From Coccinella septempunctata (lineage: Eukaryota > Arthropoda > Insecta > Coleoptera > Coccinellidae), in assembly GCF_907165205.1 (NCBI RefSeq), contig NC_058192.1, positions 6,758,001 through 6,822,000 on the forward strand: a stretch of DNA of 64,000 nt, given 5' to 3'. Positions 55,265 through 64,000 of this stretch are shown here, one piece after another; the stretch's first letter is position 1; each line of letters begins with the position of its first letter. The notes below the pieces were generated by a model, which saw only the letters and a program-made list of their open reading frames with translations, was not told the origin of the DNA and made no database searches. The position numbers and the translations under genes are program-made.

Positions 55265-55523
55265 AGGGTGGAAGCCTAGGCAACGCTGATTATATAATCG
55301 GAAATCCCAATTGTATCAGACGAATATAACAGGAGATATCGCAGATTGAAAAATTGCAATTTTTGAAAAATGACGTTTCCAAGATGAAAACCTAAATGAA
55401 AGGAGATATGCTTTCGAAATTGCTGTCAACAGATTCAGCGTGTCCACGAGAAAAAACTTTTTCTTATTTTCGAGTCCACTTTGAAGGGCTCTCTGGAGTG
55501 CAATTCTCTATCGAATCATCAAC
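55265..55523 (+). repeat. Decayed terminal satellite unit at the array edge
   Basis: The first 106 bases match the normal unit. From 55371 it diverges (TGACGTTTCC, AACCTAAATG, GATATGC, GCTGTCAACAG) but stays alignable. It lacks about 70 bases between the GAGCGTGT-like stretch and the TTTTCGAG-like stretch. It ends with GCAATTCTCTATCGAATCATCAAC at 55500-55523, after which no satellite similarity remains. A single decayed end unit is usual where homogenisation by recombination no longer reaches. Confidence 0.85.
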
Positions 55524-55961
55524 CCACGATGGACTAACTACCCAAAAATATTGGTTTCAACATTCGCAACCTTCTTTGTTGTTGATATGTTAGTAAAAGA
55601 TAAATTTGCCTCAGAAAAAAGGCACGGTATGAATGAAAATAACTCTAAAAATCGTAAATATATATTGACTATTTACATCGTTATATATTTTATATACGTA
55701 CATAGTACATCATTTTAACGTTTAACTGCTTCTAATTACATGTGGGGTATCATTTGTACAAAACATCCTAAAATATCTAGAAAACTACTTTTGATTTCCG
55801 TATAAAACTCTAAATAGGTTAGTCGCTTTTATAAATTTAATGTACTAAGATCAATATCACTTCGGAAAGTCAACCTAAAACTGTCGTCTAAAATTTCATC
55901 ATATCATGCTCTGCTAAGTTGAATTAATGTCTGGAATTAACCTTTCAGAAGAATTATACAA

Positions 55962-55986
55962 GTATACAATACACAATATTGTATAC
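55962..55986. repeat. Inverted repeat, 10-bp perfect arms and 5-base loop
   Basis: GTATACAATA and TATTGTATAC flank CACAA. It lies downstream of the candidate polyadenylation signal on the gene's strand. It may be chance in AT-rich DNA, a foldback in a transcript end, or the relic of a small inverted-repeat element. No target-site duplication is evident. Confidence 0.7.
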
Positions 55987-56061
55987 AATACATATAGTGA
56001 TCGGGCAGAAAAAATAATTGAAGCTACGGGATTTCACAATATAGCTTGTCGGTTTTCCATG

Positions 56062-56067
56062 TTTATT
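56062..56067 (-). terminator. Candidate polyadenylation signal for unc-5
   Basis: TTTATT on the plus strand is AATAAA on the gene strand. It is the only canonical hexamer between the stop codon and the satellite. It would give a 3' UTR of roughly 0.8 kb, ending about 0.5 kb before the array. A variant ATTAAA at 55836-55841 is an alternative. A T-rich stretch follows on the gene strand. Confidence 0.35.
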
Positions 56068-56835
56068 ATTTTGAGTTTTCTTTCATTATTGAGTATTTAT
56101 ATGAGGCTTTTCTCTTTTCATTGAGTATAAAGAATGTTTTATCGTTAACATTGCTGAAAAGTAAAAATTTAAGTACGAAATCGAAAATTTCAATTCAATT
56201 TGCATTGTGAATCAAAAATTATGTGAATTGGTAAAAAGTCAAACAAAGCGGATACTTTCCCAATAAAGCAAGGAATAGCTTGGGAATATTTCGGAAGATT
56301 CTCCTAGATTGAATTAAATAAATCGGATGTTTAAAATACCTGTCAAACTTATATTTGAGGCAGAGCTCTGACAAATTGCACAATTTCAAATTCATGGTCC
56401 TTAATTCTAAACTTTTATGGTACACATTAAAATATGCTCAAGTCTAACAAATACATTTCTGTAAAGTTATTCCAATTTTTTGCAACAATCAACAAATTTC
56501 CAACCATTCTCTGTCAAGAATTAAATTTCATATGAAATCATATCTTTCGTATGTGTATTCATATTATGAGAACTGCAATACAATTTCATAGAAAAAAAAT
56601 AGGTGCAGTATTTTCAGCGAACCCAACGTTATTTTAGGATAGCGTTAAAAATAATCGATAAACGATAAACCAATTCATATGATTTTGGAATTAGGTATTC
56701 ACATAGATAAGATATAATTCCAGTTAACTATTTGATGGGATACTTATTATATCAAACAAAACGAGATAATCAAACAGTGTTGAAATAAATTCTTTTCTAA
56801 GAAATGAACAATTTTAACGGAATAATAAAAAAAAT

Positions 56836-57112
56836 TTACAACCAGTTAGGGCCTAGGCAACTATCTAGAATGTTGACTGCATCATATCTTTCCATATCGT
56901 TGAATATTTGTCGTAATTCACTCAGAGCGTTACTGTTCCTATTTCTTGCTTCCCAAAGATCTAGAATGCAGTCGGTTGGAGAAGGTTTTGTGGCGAAAAA
57001 GTTAATATATCTGTCTACTTGTAAGGCATGGGCTAGGAGTCTCCAATCGTTCGCTCTAGTGGTGGGTGTGTCCAGGACCTGACAAAGTTGTTTCCTGATT
57101 TGCTTAGATAAC
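56836..57112 (-). CDS. unc5: unc-5 last coding exon: death domain and stop
   Basis: The acceptor is TTTTTTCTAG at 57113 and the first base completes an AG|G arginine codon. The exon encodes 91 residues after the split codon and ends at TAA (56836-56838). The death domain is clear from NDWRLLAHAL, VDRYINFFATK, SPTDCILDLWEAR and a final six-helix-like tail, all close to the UNC5 death domain. In the family this domain mediates pro-apoptotic dependence-receptor signalling in vertebrates and folds against ZU5-UPA in the closed state. The protein ends soon after the domain (LGPNWL), as is usual for UNC5. An antisense frame at 56804-57082 is a shadow. Confidence 0.93.
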
Positions 57113-60100
57113 CTAGAAAAAAGAAACGAGGAATGAAAAACAGAACCAAATAAAGTCACATGGTCCAATTTCTATTCATGATTTCGAGTTATAACCAAGC
57201 ATCGAATACTAAAAAAATATCAGCTGCTACAACTTCTCATTGCTCAGGTTTTGGGAGATGTATCCATGGAATTTGGATTGGTTTTCCTGCACTCATTTAA
57301 GTATCACGTTTCTGGCACTAGTGAGGAAAAAAATGTGTATAAATTTGTATAGTGTTATTTACCTAAATGTGAAATCATCACACGTTGAAACTCCCCTATC
57401 TGTTACAATCAAGTTCTTCGCCACCTTCTGGGTAGAGTCCTCGGCTGTCGAAAACTTGAAACTTTTGGTACTTTTCGGAGAATGCGCGAACTCCACCGAT
57501 TTCTTAGAGTCATTAGACCGGCTTGTCTCACTTTGTATCGCAATTTTTGGCACTAATTCATTGTGGTACAACTTAATCGAGTTACTTTTCGCGTTGGGCA
57601 AGTCCATGTCTTCCCTGCATACAACGTCGAAATATTGGATGTGGTCGAAACCCTTCTGGTTGACCTTGATCATAAAACTAAGGTTTCTGTTCATTTCGTA
57701 AGCTTCAATGTTGAACGAACAGTGGAGGCTGTTGCTGTTGGATTGCCACAGATGTTTGAAGGGTATTTCTTGGTAGTTCGAAGACGATTTAGCTTTCCAC
57801 CCTTCGCTGATGTTCTCCAGACTCAAGCACAGGTTGTTTCCGCCATCTTGGAAGGTGATAGTTTTAGGATTGTCTAATAAATAACCGCCTAGTCTCTTTT
57901 CTTGCCCGAAAACCGTTTCCATCGAACTGTCTGTGTCCTCTAGCACATACACACGCACACTGTAGTCTATGGATGTCTGTAAGCACAGTTTGGGGGCGAA
58001 TATGGCAAGTTTGAGCTTCTTGATGGCCGCCCCGGTTGTCGATTGACCGACCAGCACGAACCTGGAGAGGCAGTCGGTGACGAGGAAGGCTACATCTTCA
58101 TCTAATTGACAGAACACGGAGGTGTTGATGGTCTCGTGGCCAAGGGTGACTGCCGTCTGCCACTGGGAATCGCTGCAGTCACTCTGCAGAACCGAGATTG
58201 ACCAGTTGTTCTTGGAAAGTTCGGCGCAATGCGGAACCTGAGAATAGAATCGAAAAGTTTATTCGATGCGATGATTACCAGGAAAACATTGATCTCTGAT
58301 GCGCAAACCTTTAATTTCATATTATTGCAAATGCAAATGATTGCAAGATTAGTGGGTTGAAGGACACTTTTTCCCTAAACTAGAATCTCACAGTAATTAT
58401 TTCTGGAGAAATTGACTCTATCATTTATTTTATTTCAAAGTGCAGTGCTGCCTGCAACTTCGAACTCATGAATATGCAAACTTATGCTCACCTTCAGAAT
58501 AACAGCCTTATTCAGGGAGATATTAGGCCCGCAGGAAACGACCGGACTGAGCTGGGTCAAATTGTCTGCCAGTTTTGGCCTGAAACAGTCTTCGTTGAGG
58601 ATAGAAAGGAATATCTCCTGTTTCCTGGACCTCGAAATGGCACCTTCTGGAACAGTTAGGCTCACACCAGATTCTGGAAGATTTAGAAAGGCTCCCGTAT
58701 GGCCCACGGTGGCACTTGTATAGTTGCCGTTGGTGGCTGGGGTCACAGCGTATGCTGTCGGTAGGTTCGACATGGGAAGTGTCACTGAATCTGCAGCCAC
58801 CTCGTAGGTTGAGTCAGCTGAAATGGAAAGTTCTATAACTTTCTTAATCCTTGAAAACAATTCACGACATTAGTTCAAGATGCTCCCAAATTTGGGCCTG
58901 ATTTAGCTGTCGCAAAAATTGTGTTCATACTCCTAGTAGATGTCTATAAACACATCGACTCCTTCCTTCGCTTTGAAATTGGTAAATGGGAAACTACTAT
59001 TCATATTCAGGATACTTCAAATTTCCCATGGAAACAGATCAATGAATGCAGTGTTTCTCACCCCCGTCGAAGAAATCCATATCTCATACTCACAATTATT
59101 CGTGAATCCACTGAGCTGACTCCTCTTGCCGCTAGATGATTCCAGCGTAGAGCTTGTCGCTGGCGACATCTGGATGTCGCTCCCTGATGCTAAATGGGGA
59201 ACATCGTAGTGGTGTTCGGAAACTGATCTAGTAACCATTGCTGTTGAGGGGGTGGTGTACGAAGGGTATTCATAACAAGGCGGAACTGTTTGCGTCAGGT
59301 CTGGTTGAAGGCTCAATGACTTCTTATCGTGCTCAGGAAAAAACTCCGGATGATATTCTGAAACAATCATTGGAAGATTCTATTAACTTGGGATTCTGAT
59401 AAGGGATTTCTTGATTTATAACACATTTTTCAAGGAGTGATCGAAATGAAAGGTTTTAGAGAAGGGTAATTCAAAAAAATTACGAGGATATCGTGTGATA
59501 CTTCTTGTTTGCTCACTTGTATGTCATCTACCGATTTGGTATTATATTCTGACTGTTATATGAGTCTATCATTGTGATGCAAAATGGCGAACGCGCCGGT
59601 AGGTAGTACTGAATCTTTTACGCGATGCTTTCTTGAACGGTTCTTCATGGTTCTTCTCTTTCCTTATTTCTCAACGAAACTTTCAAGGAGCTCTTGAAAA
59701 CTGAATTGGTGGAGAGGCCACTAGGCTTGAGACACTTAATAGAGGTCTTTGATAACTTACCGAGAAAATACTTAGGAGAAATGGCTTTCGTTTGACAGAA
59801 ATTACCTATACATATATAGGCTGTGGAAATGAGATGATGACTGTAAGTTTATCTGGACGTCAATTGGTGGTCCCTTCATTAAAACATATTTCTATTTTCT
59901 CCCCAAATGAGAGTACCCTAAAAGCGTTTTTATCTGCCTGAAAGATTTCCCTTAGAGATTGGTGTCCATTATGTAATGATCTTCTTCCTTATCTATTTCA
60001 ATAGATATTTGGTTCACACTCAAGGTGAATTCAAGAGATATACAGTCTGTTGAAAGCGAAAAAAAAACTTCATTTAACTCAATTTAGACGAAATGTTCAA

Positions 60101-63100
60101 GTTCAAATTCATTTGAGTTTGAACTGACAAAAAGTGAAAAGTAAGATTGAATTTTAGCATTTGAGAACGAAAAAATTGTAAGAACTACATAGTAAATTAG
60201 GTTCAATTTCAAACTTCTTTGATATCATATCACAAATTTATTTCCTCACGAGTTAGAAATTGTGTGATTAGGAGTCATAAACGACAGAGGTATAGCTAGT
60301 TGATAGCAATTAACTATTACATTGCAACCCTCCGAGATCATATCAACTTCCTCCCATTTAGTTCAAAGGAAACTGTTAATAATTTCTGACTTTATGAGGG
60401 CCATCCGAAAACCTGATACAACAAACACTATCGAATATCGTCTTCAACATATGTACCATCTTCAAGGAAAATATTAAAATGCCACCCCCTATTTCAGAAT
60501 GTTATGACTCTTGCTATACGCACATGATACGCTCCTGTAATTCCAGTAGACTCAAAAATAGGAACAGTTTAAAAAGTCTCACCTCGTAAATTATTTCGGG
60601 TGTCGACTTGAAAGCTGCCTCTTAAAGTCAGTTTTATATACATATCAATCTATCAGGGCCGACCTCTACTGAGTTTGGAATTCAGCTTAATCCGTCTGGA
60701 TGTTTATATTATTTATAAGAGCATATGTTCTGCTCTTGTTTTGAGTAAGAGACGTATTGAAGCTCTTTCACAAGTTTGGATTAAGGGATATCCAGGAAAA
60801 AGAAGCTACCGGAAGATTTATTTTGAAATGGACATTTATCTATTGAGTAATTTAAAAAGATAAATTTTGAAAGCAATGACACTGAAAAGAAAGGTGAACT
60901 TTTCCTGACAATTTTATACCTCTCTGTTTTTTTTCAATTGATTGAGCCATTCTTGGTGAATGTAATTTTTTAAGAAGTGAATAAATTCATAAGTCTGATC
61001 TGAGATTAAACTTATTCTTATCGTAAGTTTTCATAACAATTTTTAGTATCTTTATCTTGCACTTCCTTTGTCACTAGTTCAAAAAATCCCTATCATATAC
61101 CAAAATGGATGTTTTGTGAATTCGACTTTTCTGTAGGTATGATGAAAACAGCAAATATTGTCAAAATGAACGGTTCGGCGCATCTTTCATTTTAAATTTC
61201 AAAAATTGCGGCATCCGGCAGTCCCCTACAGGCCAATAACCCTTATCTGAGTGTAGTAATTGAAAAGCATTTTTAAGGCCGAAGTTGCTTAGAGGGATTT
61301 GCTTTATCGTAGATGCACATCGATTAAGTGGGATGTTCTAGCAAGTAAAATCATTTAGATATGCATTGGAAGGCCAGGGGATTACACTGCCTGTTTCTTC
61401 AATTACTATACTACGTAGTAGTCCGGCAAAAAGCAGACTTATAAAGACAGAGGACGCTGGCATAAGATCTTATCATTTTAATGAGAAATGCAAATGGAAA
61501 ATGATAATCGCAGAAACATGAATTTCCATTAGAGGAGTTCGCTTCTTGAATGGTCAGTAATCGATTATGTGTGTTTTTGTTCAGCCTACCTCTCCTGAGA
61601 TTTCATATTCAATTATGGAATTAATCATTTCATATATAGATTGCAATGAATCAGTTTTTTGTTTTTATATCGATTCATGCTCTAAGCTTGTAAAAATCTG
61701 AGGTAGGAACAACTTCATCATTAGGCGATTAACTATTCAAGACTTGACTTTAACTACTGAAAAATATCATAAACTTAAGCGTGAAAACCAAATCTGTAAT
61801 TGCAAAATCTAGTTCTTAGTTCTATCACTATCAAACGTGTTTGGGATATAAACAGAGTAATTGACTGGATAATCCCATAAACCATCAAAAATAGGCTATT
61901 TAATACTCGTCAAAGAATTTCTGAAGAAGCAATTTCCAGCATATCTTCAACATTTTACCAAGAGAAAATGTGATAAATTTTACAGTCTGATGAAAATGTA
62001 GTATTTATAAATTGCGGTAAATTTCACCTACTTTTCCGTTTCTTTTTGAGCACAATACAGTGGGTTACAGCATCATTAGAAAATTTCTATTAATTTTCAG
62101 ATGTTCAGTTCTTTGTCTTTAGGTTCCAAGTGGAGAATTTGAGAAAATTATTTAAAGCAACATAGTTTGCATATTTGTTAGTATTGAAAAATTTGATAAT
62201 TTTGAAGTGAAAATCATCAAATGAAGTGACCGGAGGTCAGTGTAATGTTTCCTTATTCATTCATTTTCCATAAAAAAAATTGTAATGATATTCAGGGGGG
62301 AACAAACTGATAAAAAACGCCCTGGGAGGTTTTCTGCAAAATCAATCTTATCTAGAAAACCGGAGCTCCTGGCCACTGACATAAACCAGCGCTGTTCCTT
62401 AATGGTCTGGCGAATCAACAAGTTGTTGCCGAGATAAGAAATCTTCCGATTTGCATATATTACATTAATATCATCCTCGGGGACTAATTTCAGCTACGCT
62501 GTCTCAATACCAGTGGAGATTCTCTCGATTTAAAGCGAAGAGCTTCTCTGGGTCCTGTTGGTTTATTTAAAAATCCTTGGGAAGAGTCGATTTATGTTCT
62601 GATTTTGAAGCCTACTTTTTCTATACAGATGAGGCTTGCTTCCAGATTTGTTTCAGTTGGAAAATGATGGATTACACGATTTACATCACGTTTGAGCTAG
62701 AATTTATGTTTGGAACCTCATGAAAGTTATCTTATTCTGTCATTCTTACATTTCTCACTCGGTATTGTCTATTCAGAATTTTTTTCAAGAGCGAACTGTC
62801 GTTGGAAAGAAGGCATCCAATTATCAACTTCTGCATCTGGTTCTTTTGTAGATTCTTCGACTGAGATAGTATTCATGGTCTTAATGGATTCTTGGGTTAA
62901 GGTAATATGAAAGAAAGTTTTAATTATCACCTTCACTCTTTGCACAGTGAAAGGCTGGTTAATTAATGAGGGTAAATGATTAAATTACTGAACAGTATCT
63001 CCACGGAAATAGCAAACCTGAGGAATTTTTGAATGGAAATGTGAATATTTGGAAATTTTGATGAAAAAATCTCTTATTTCGTTTCATTATTCATTCTTAT

Positions 63101-63807
63101 GAGTCTATGTCTGGAAAGCCACGACGACATAACAAAGGGCGTTAATTGCAATGATCCTTTATTGATTCCCAGCGCCTCCTCAGAATGAACCTTTTGTAGA
63201 AGCTGGCTTCAAATGACAGGCGTATTCCGAGTTCCATTAACGTCAGACGAATCAAGCTATTGAAGCAACAATGACAACTAGGAGTTAACTACGCGATGTC
63301 ATACTTGTCATACAATTTGATATGACATGGAGAGCCCTTGCTGTGTATCAACCATACTTAAGTAATTCAATTTTCATCAGCTTAGGGTCGCTATCAAAGC
63401 TGAAGGGTTATTCGACTCAATGTGTTACTACATAACGTGGTTTGCCTATTTATTATTCCCTTTGGATATCAACTGTTTTGGAATTGTAAACCAATATTCT
63501 CATGTTTTTTTAGTTCTATGCAAATGTCCACTATAGGGGTGATGATATTGATACACAACTACTCAAAGTACCAAATTTTCTTACAAATTTATTGATCACA
63601 CTTTATAATTTACATCTGTTGGCTTCATAAAGACAATCTCTCGGTATATTGGACACTCACCGTTCGATGCCATATTGTAAAGGCTCTGATGTTGATCCTT
63701 TTTCCTGTAGACCCTCACGAGGAAGTAGGAAAGCAGCAGAACAATGAATATGGCGACCATAAGTCCGATGTAGAGTATTATATCGTATTGGGTGCTCTCC
63801 AAATTCG
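56836..63807 (-). CDS. unc5: Netrin receptor UNC-5, C-terminal part (five joined exons)
   Basis: The coding parts are complement(56836-57112, 57363-58237, 58492-58817, 59094-59357, 63661-63807). Every junction has GT/AG ends and compatible phases (1, 1, 0 and 2 in order of translation). They give about 628 residues ending in a stop. Order is transmembrane segment at residues 9-30, juxtamembrane region to about 170, ZU5 about 175-285, UPA about 320-450, hydrophilic linker about 453-537 and death domain about 540-620. UNC-5 is a single-pass plasma-membrane receptor for netrin that mediates axon and cell repulsion, alone or with DCC/Frazzled. The signal peptide, Ig and thrombospondin exons are not in the window. 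ZU5-UPA-death order after a membrane segment is diagnostic of the family. The family call is firm, but vertebrate paralogue letters do not apply. Confidence 0.95.
57113..57362 (-). other. unc5: unc-5 intron, 250 bp
   Basis: The donor is AG|GTAAAT at 57362 and the acceptor is TTCTAG at 57113. It splits a codon after its second base. It holds no recognised element. The 153-codon plus-strand frame starting at 57240 crosses this intron and the UPA exon and is an antisense shadow. Confidence 0.9.
57363..58237 (-). CDS. unc5: unc-5 exon: end of ZU5, UPA domain and linker
   Basis: The acceptor CTCAG|GTTCCG opens in phase 0 with VPHCAEL, continuing ZU5. The next residues (SVLQSDC, QWQTAVTLG, VFCQLDED, FLVTDCLSRFVLVG) are typical of the ZU5-UPA boundary. 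The UPA domain follows, with LGGYLLDNP, ITFQDGGNNLCLSL, YQEIPFKHLW and LHCSFNIE, matching the family closely. After about residue 452 comes an 85-residue Ser/Lys/Asp-rich stretch with no domain signature before the death domain, longer than I would expect from vertebrate UNC5. The exon is 875 bp and ends AG|GTAAAT. In the closed receptor, UPA is known to pack against ZU5 and the death domain. Confidence 0.93.
58238..58491 (-). other. unc5: unc-5 intron, 254 bp
   Basis: The donor is AAG|GTGAGC at 58491 and the acceptor CTCAG at 58238. It is a phase-0 intron inside the ZU5 domain. I see nothing else in it. Confidence 0.9.
58492..58817 (-). CDS. unc5: unc-5 exon: N-terminal part of the ZU5 domain
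   Basis: The acceptor is TTTCCATTTCAG and the first two bases complete a serine codon (T|CT). The exon holds 108 further codons. ZU5 begins near VGHTGAFLNLPESG and continues LTVPEGAI, EIFLSIL, LTQLSPVVSCGP and AVILK. The Gly-x-Leu ... Val-Pro-x-Gly-Ala-Ile pattern is the hallmark of ZU5 domains. The upstream part (TYEVAADSVTLP, AYAVTP) is juxtamembrane linker. It ends AAG|GTGAGC in phase 0. ZU5 in UNC5 helps hold the cytoplasmic tail in its inactive supramodule; this is family knowledge. Confidence 0.93.
58818..59093 (-). other. unc5: unc-5 intron, 276 bp
   Basis: The donor is AATT|GTGAGTATG at 59093 and the acceptor TTTCAG at 58818. It is a phase-1 intron just upstream of ZU5. It holds nothing else I recognise. 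Confidence 0.9.
59094..59357 (-). CDS. unc5: unc-5 exon: cytoplasmic juxtamembrane region
   Basis: The acceptor is ATTGTTTCAG. Its first two bases complete a glutamate codon (G|AA), giving MASN-E-YHPEFFPEHDKK. The 88-residue region is hydrophilic and rich in Ser, Thr, Pro and Tyr. It contains PPCYEYPSY and EHHYDVPHL; a YDVP tyrosine is the kind of site bound by SH2 proteins, and UNC-5 family tails are known to be tyrosine-phosphorylated, but phosphorylation here is inference. There is no folded-domain signature. It ends in phase 1 at AATT|GTGAGT. The exon is 264 bp. Extra alternative phase-1/1 exons in the large upstream intron cannot be excluded. Confidence 0.88.
59358..63660 (-). other. unc5: unc-5 large intron, 4303 bp
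   Basis: The donor is AACG|GTGAGTG at 63660 and the acceptor ATTGTTTCAG at 59358, in phase 1. The body is AT-rich with no convincing exon or RNA gene. Frames at 60675-60863 and 62710-62910 are short and featureless. Three patches are less AT-rich and look more complex (about 61190-61340, 62290-62560 and 63110-63330), which makes them candidates for regulatory DNA. No satellite unit or clear transposon is present. Confidence 0.8.
62449..62456 (+). promoter_or_regulatory. Octamer-like site (ATTTGCAT) in a GC-richer intronic patch
   Basis: ATTTGCAT is the classic POU-factor octamer and occurs here within the compositionally distinct patch at 62290-62560. Such a match is expected by chance in several kilobases of AT-rich DNA. 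It is listed only as a lead for an intronic enhancer. Confidence 0.2.
63661..63807 (-). CDS. unc5: unc-5 exon: transmembrane segment
   Basis: The acceptor TTTTTATTCCAG is followed by two bases completing a codon ending CG, then NLESTQYD. A hydrophobic stretch of about 22 residues (IILYIGLMVAIFIVLLLSYFLV) follows and is then capped by basic RVYRKK, giving an extracellular N side and a cytoplasmic C side. The exon ends NMASN with one base of a split glutamate codon before GTGAGT. It is 147 bp and flanked by phase-1 introns on both sides, so exclusion would keep frame and could make a soluble form; this is inference. A single transmembrane helix after the thrombospondin repeats is standard for UNC5. 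Confidence 0.9.
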
Positions 63808-64000
63808 CTGGAATAAAAATAAAAGTTAAATTGTTGTGAACAACTATGTTCTCAGCAAAAAAATGATCAGGGTATCAATATTGAGGTTTTATGACAATTA
63901 AATCTCACAACTTTACGTGGCCATAAAAGTATTTGATGTGGCAATAAGAGATTACAGTTTTTTTTGCAAGTTGAAACCTTTAAGGATGGAGGTATTTATA
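63808..64000 (-). other. unc5: unc-5 upstream intron, partial
   Basis: This is the intron upstream of the transmembrane exon, with a pyrimidine-rich run (TTTTATTTTTATTCCAG on the gene strand) at its acceptor. It continues past the window end towards the extracellular exons. Nothing else is recognised here. Confidence 0.75.

Larger units (their letters stand above)
1..55523 (+). repeat. 494-bp satellite DNA array, 112 full units plus a decayed edge unit
   Basis: Unit starts (sequence AGGGTGGAAG) recur at 1, 495, 989, 1483 and so on to 54771, followed by a degenerate unit from 55265. All units have the same orientation and nearly all are exactly 494 bp. Exceptions are one-base losses (for example units starting 8877, 10358, 15791, 43910, 47861 and 49836), two-base losses (52305 and 54279), an 8-9 bp loss in seven units, and a 4-bp gain in the unit starting 32077. 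By eye, units differ by only a few per cent. No foreign DNA interrupts the array. The short open frames seen in every unit (81 and 65 codons forward, 66 codons reverse) resemble no known protein and follow from the repeat's sequence. The family is not one I recognise by name. The array continues beyond the left edge of the window. Confidence 0.98.
55524..56835. other. Non-satellite spacer: probable unc-5 3' UTR and 3' flank
   Basis: This AT-rich stretch lies between the satellite edge and the unc-5 stop codon. I see no convincing coding frame in it. Small frames at 55927-56124 (plus) and 56219-56425 (minus) show no recognisable features. By position, the part nearest 56835 should be unc-5 3' UTR. 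The only canonical AATAAA on the minus strand is at 56062-56067. Confidence 0.6.

Noticed and set aside
1..55523. CRISPR-like array or bacterial repeat system
   Set aside because: Units are 494 bp with no unique spacers between them, and the neighbouring gene is a spliced animal receptor.
55927..56124. 65-codon plus-strand frame with a hydrophobic tail
   Set aside because: It spans the inverted repeat and lies in the probable 3' flank of unc-5. AT-rich DNA often gives such hydrophobic frames by chance.
57240..57877. Plus-strand frames of 153 and 104 codons
   Set aside because: They lie antisense to the unc-5 UPA exon and its intron and have no recognisable product.
60675..60863. 62-codon frame in the large intron (and 66 codons at 62710-62910)
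   Set aside because: Short, featureless frames of the size expected by chance, on the opposite strand to unc-5.
63240..63256. GTCAGACGAATC resembling the satellite's TCAGACGAATATAAC
   Set aside because: Only about ten bases agree and nothing around them does, so I treat it as chance and not a stray satellite unit.

Overview
The window looks like AT-rich nuclear DNA from an animal, most likely an insect. A spliced gene on the minus strand has GT/AG introns, three of them only 250-276 bp long, and its closest family is the invertebrate netrin receptor UNC-5. I cannot name the species from the sequence. A beetle or another holometabolous insect is plausible, but that is inference.

Region 1 (1 to about 55523) is one uninterrupted head-to-tail satellite array with a basic unit of 494 bp. 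I count 112 full units, all in the same orientation, plus a decayed 113th unit at the right edge. The array also runs off the left edge of the window. No transposon, gene or spacer interrupts it. Units fall into recognisable subfamilies defined by linked variants: an 8-bp deletion form, a TTCCC/GCTTCAT form, and forms with ATAATCGG or ATAACCGG near the start. Groups of 3, 4, 5, 6 or more units recur as blocks, some in tandem and some 17-33 kb apart. Several units are visible recombinants between subfamilies. This is a mosaic, multi-length higher-order structure rather than one fixed higher-order repeat.

Region 2 (55524-56835) is AT-rich, non-satellite DNA. It holds the probable 3' UTR and the 3' flank of the receptor gene, one candidate polyadenylation signal and one perfect 10-bp-arm inverted repeat.

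Region 3 (56836-64000) carries the 3' part of unc-5 on the minus strand. Five coding exons join in phase and encode, in order, a transmembrane segment, a cytoplasmic juxtamembrane region, the ZU5 domain, the UPA domain, a long hydrophilic linker and the C-terminal death domain. The signal peptide, Ig and thrombospondin exons must lie beyond position 64000. A 4.3-kb intron separates the transmembrane exon from the rest.

I found no bacterial-type operon, CRISPR array or novel enzyme system. The notable content is the satellite's architecture and the fact that it abuts the 3' end of a developmental receptor gene, about 1.3 kb from the stop codon.
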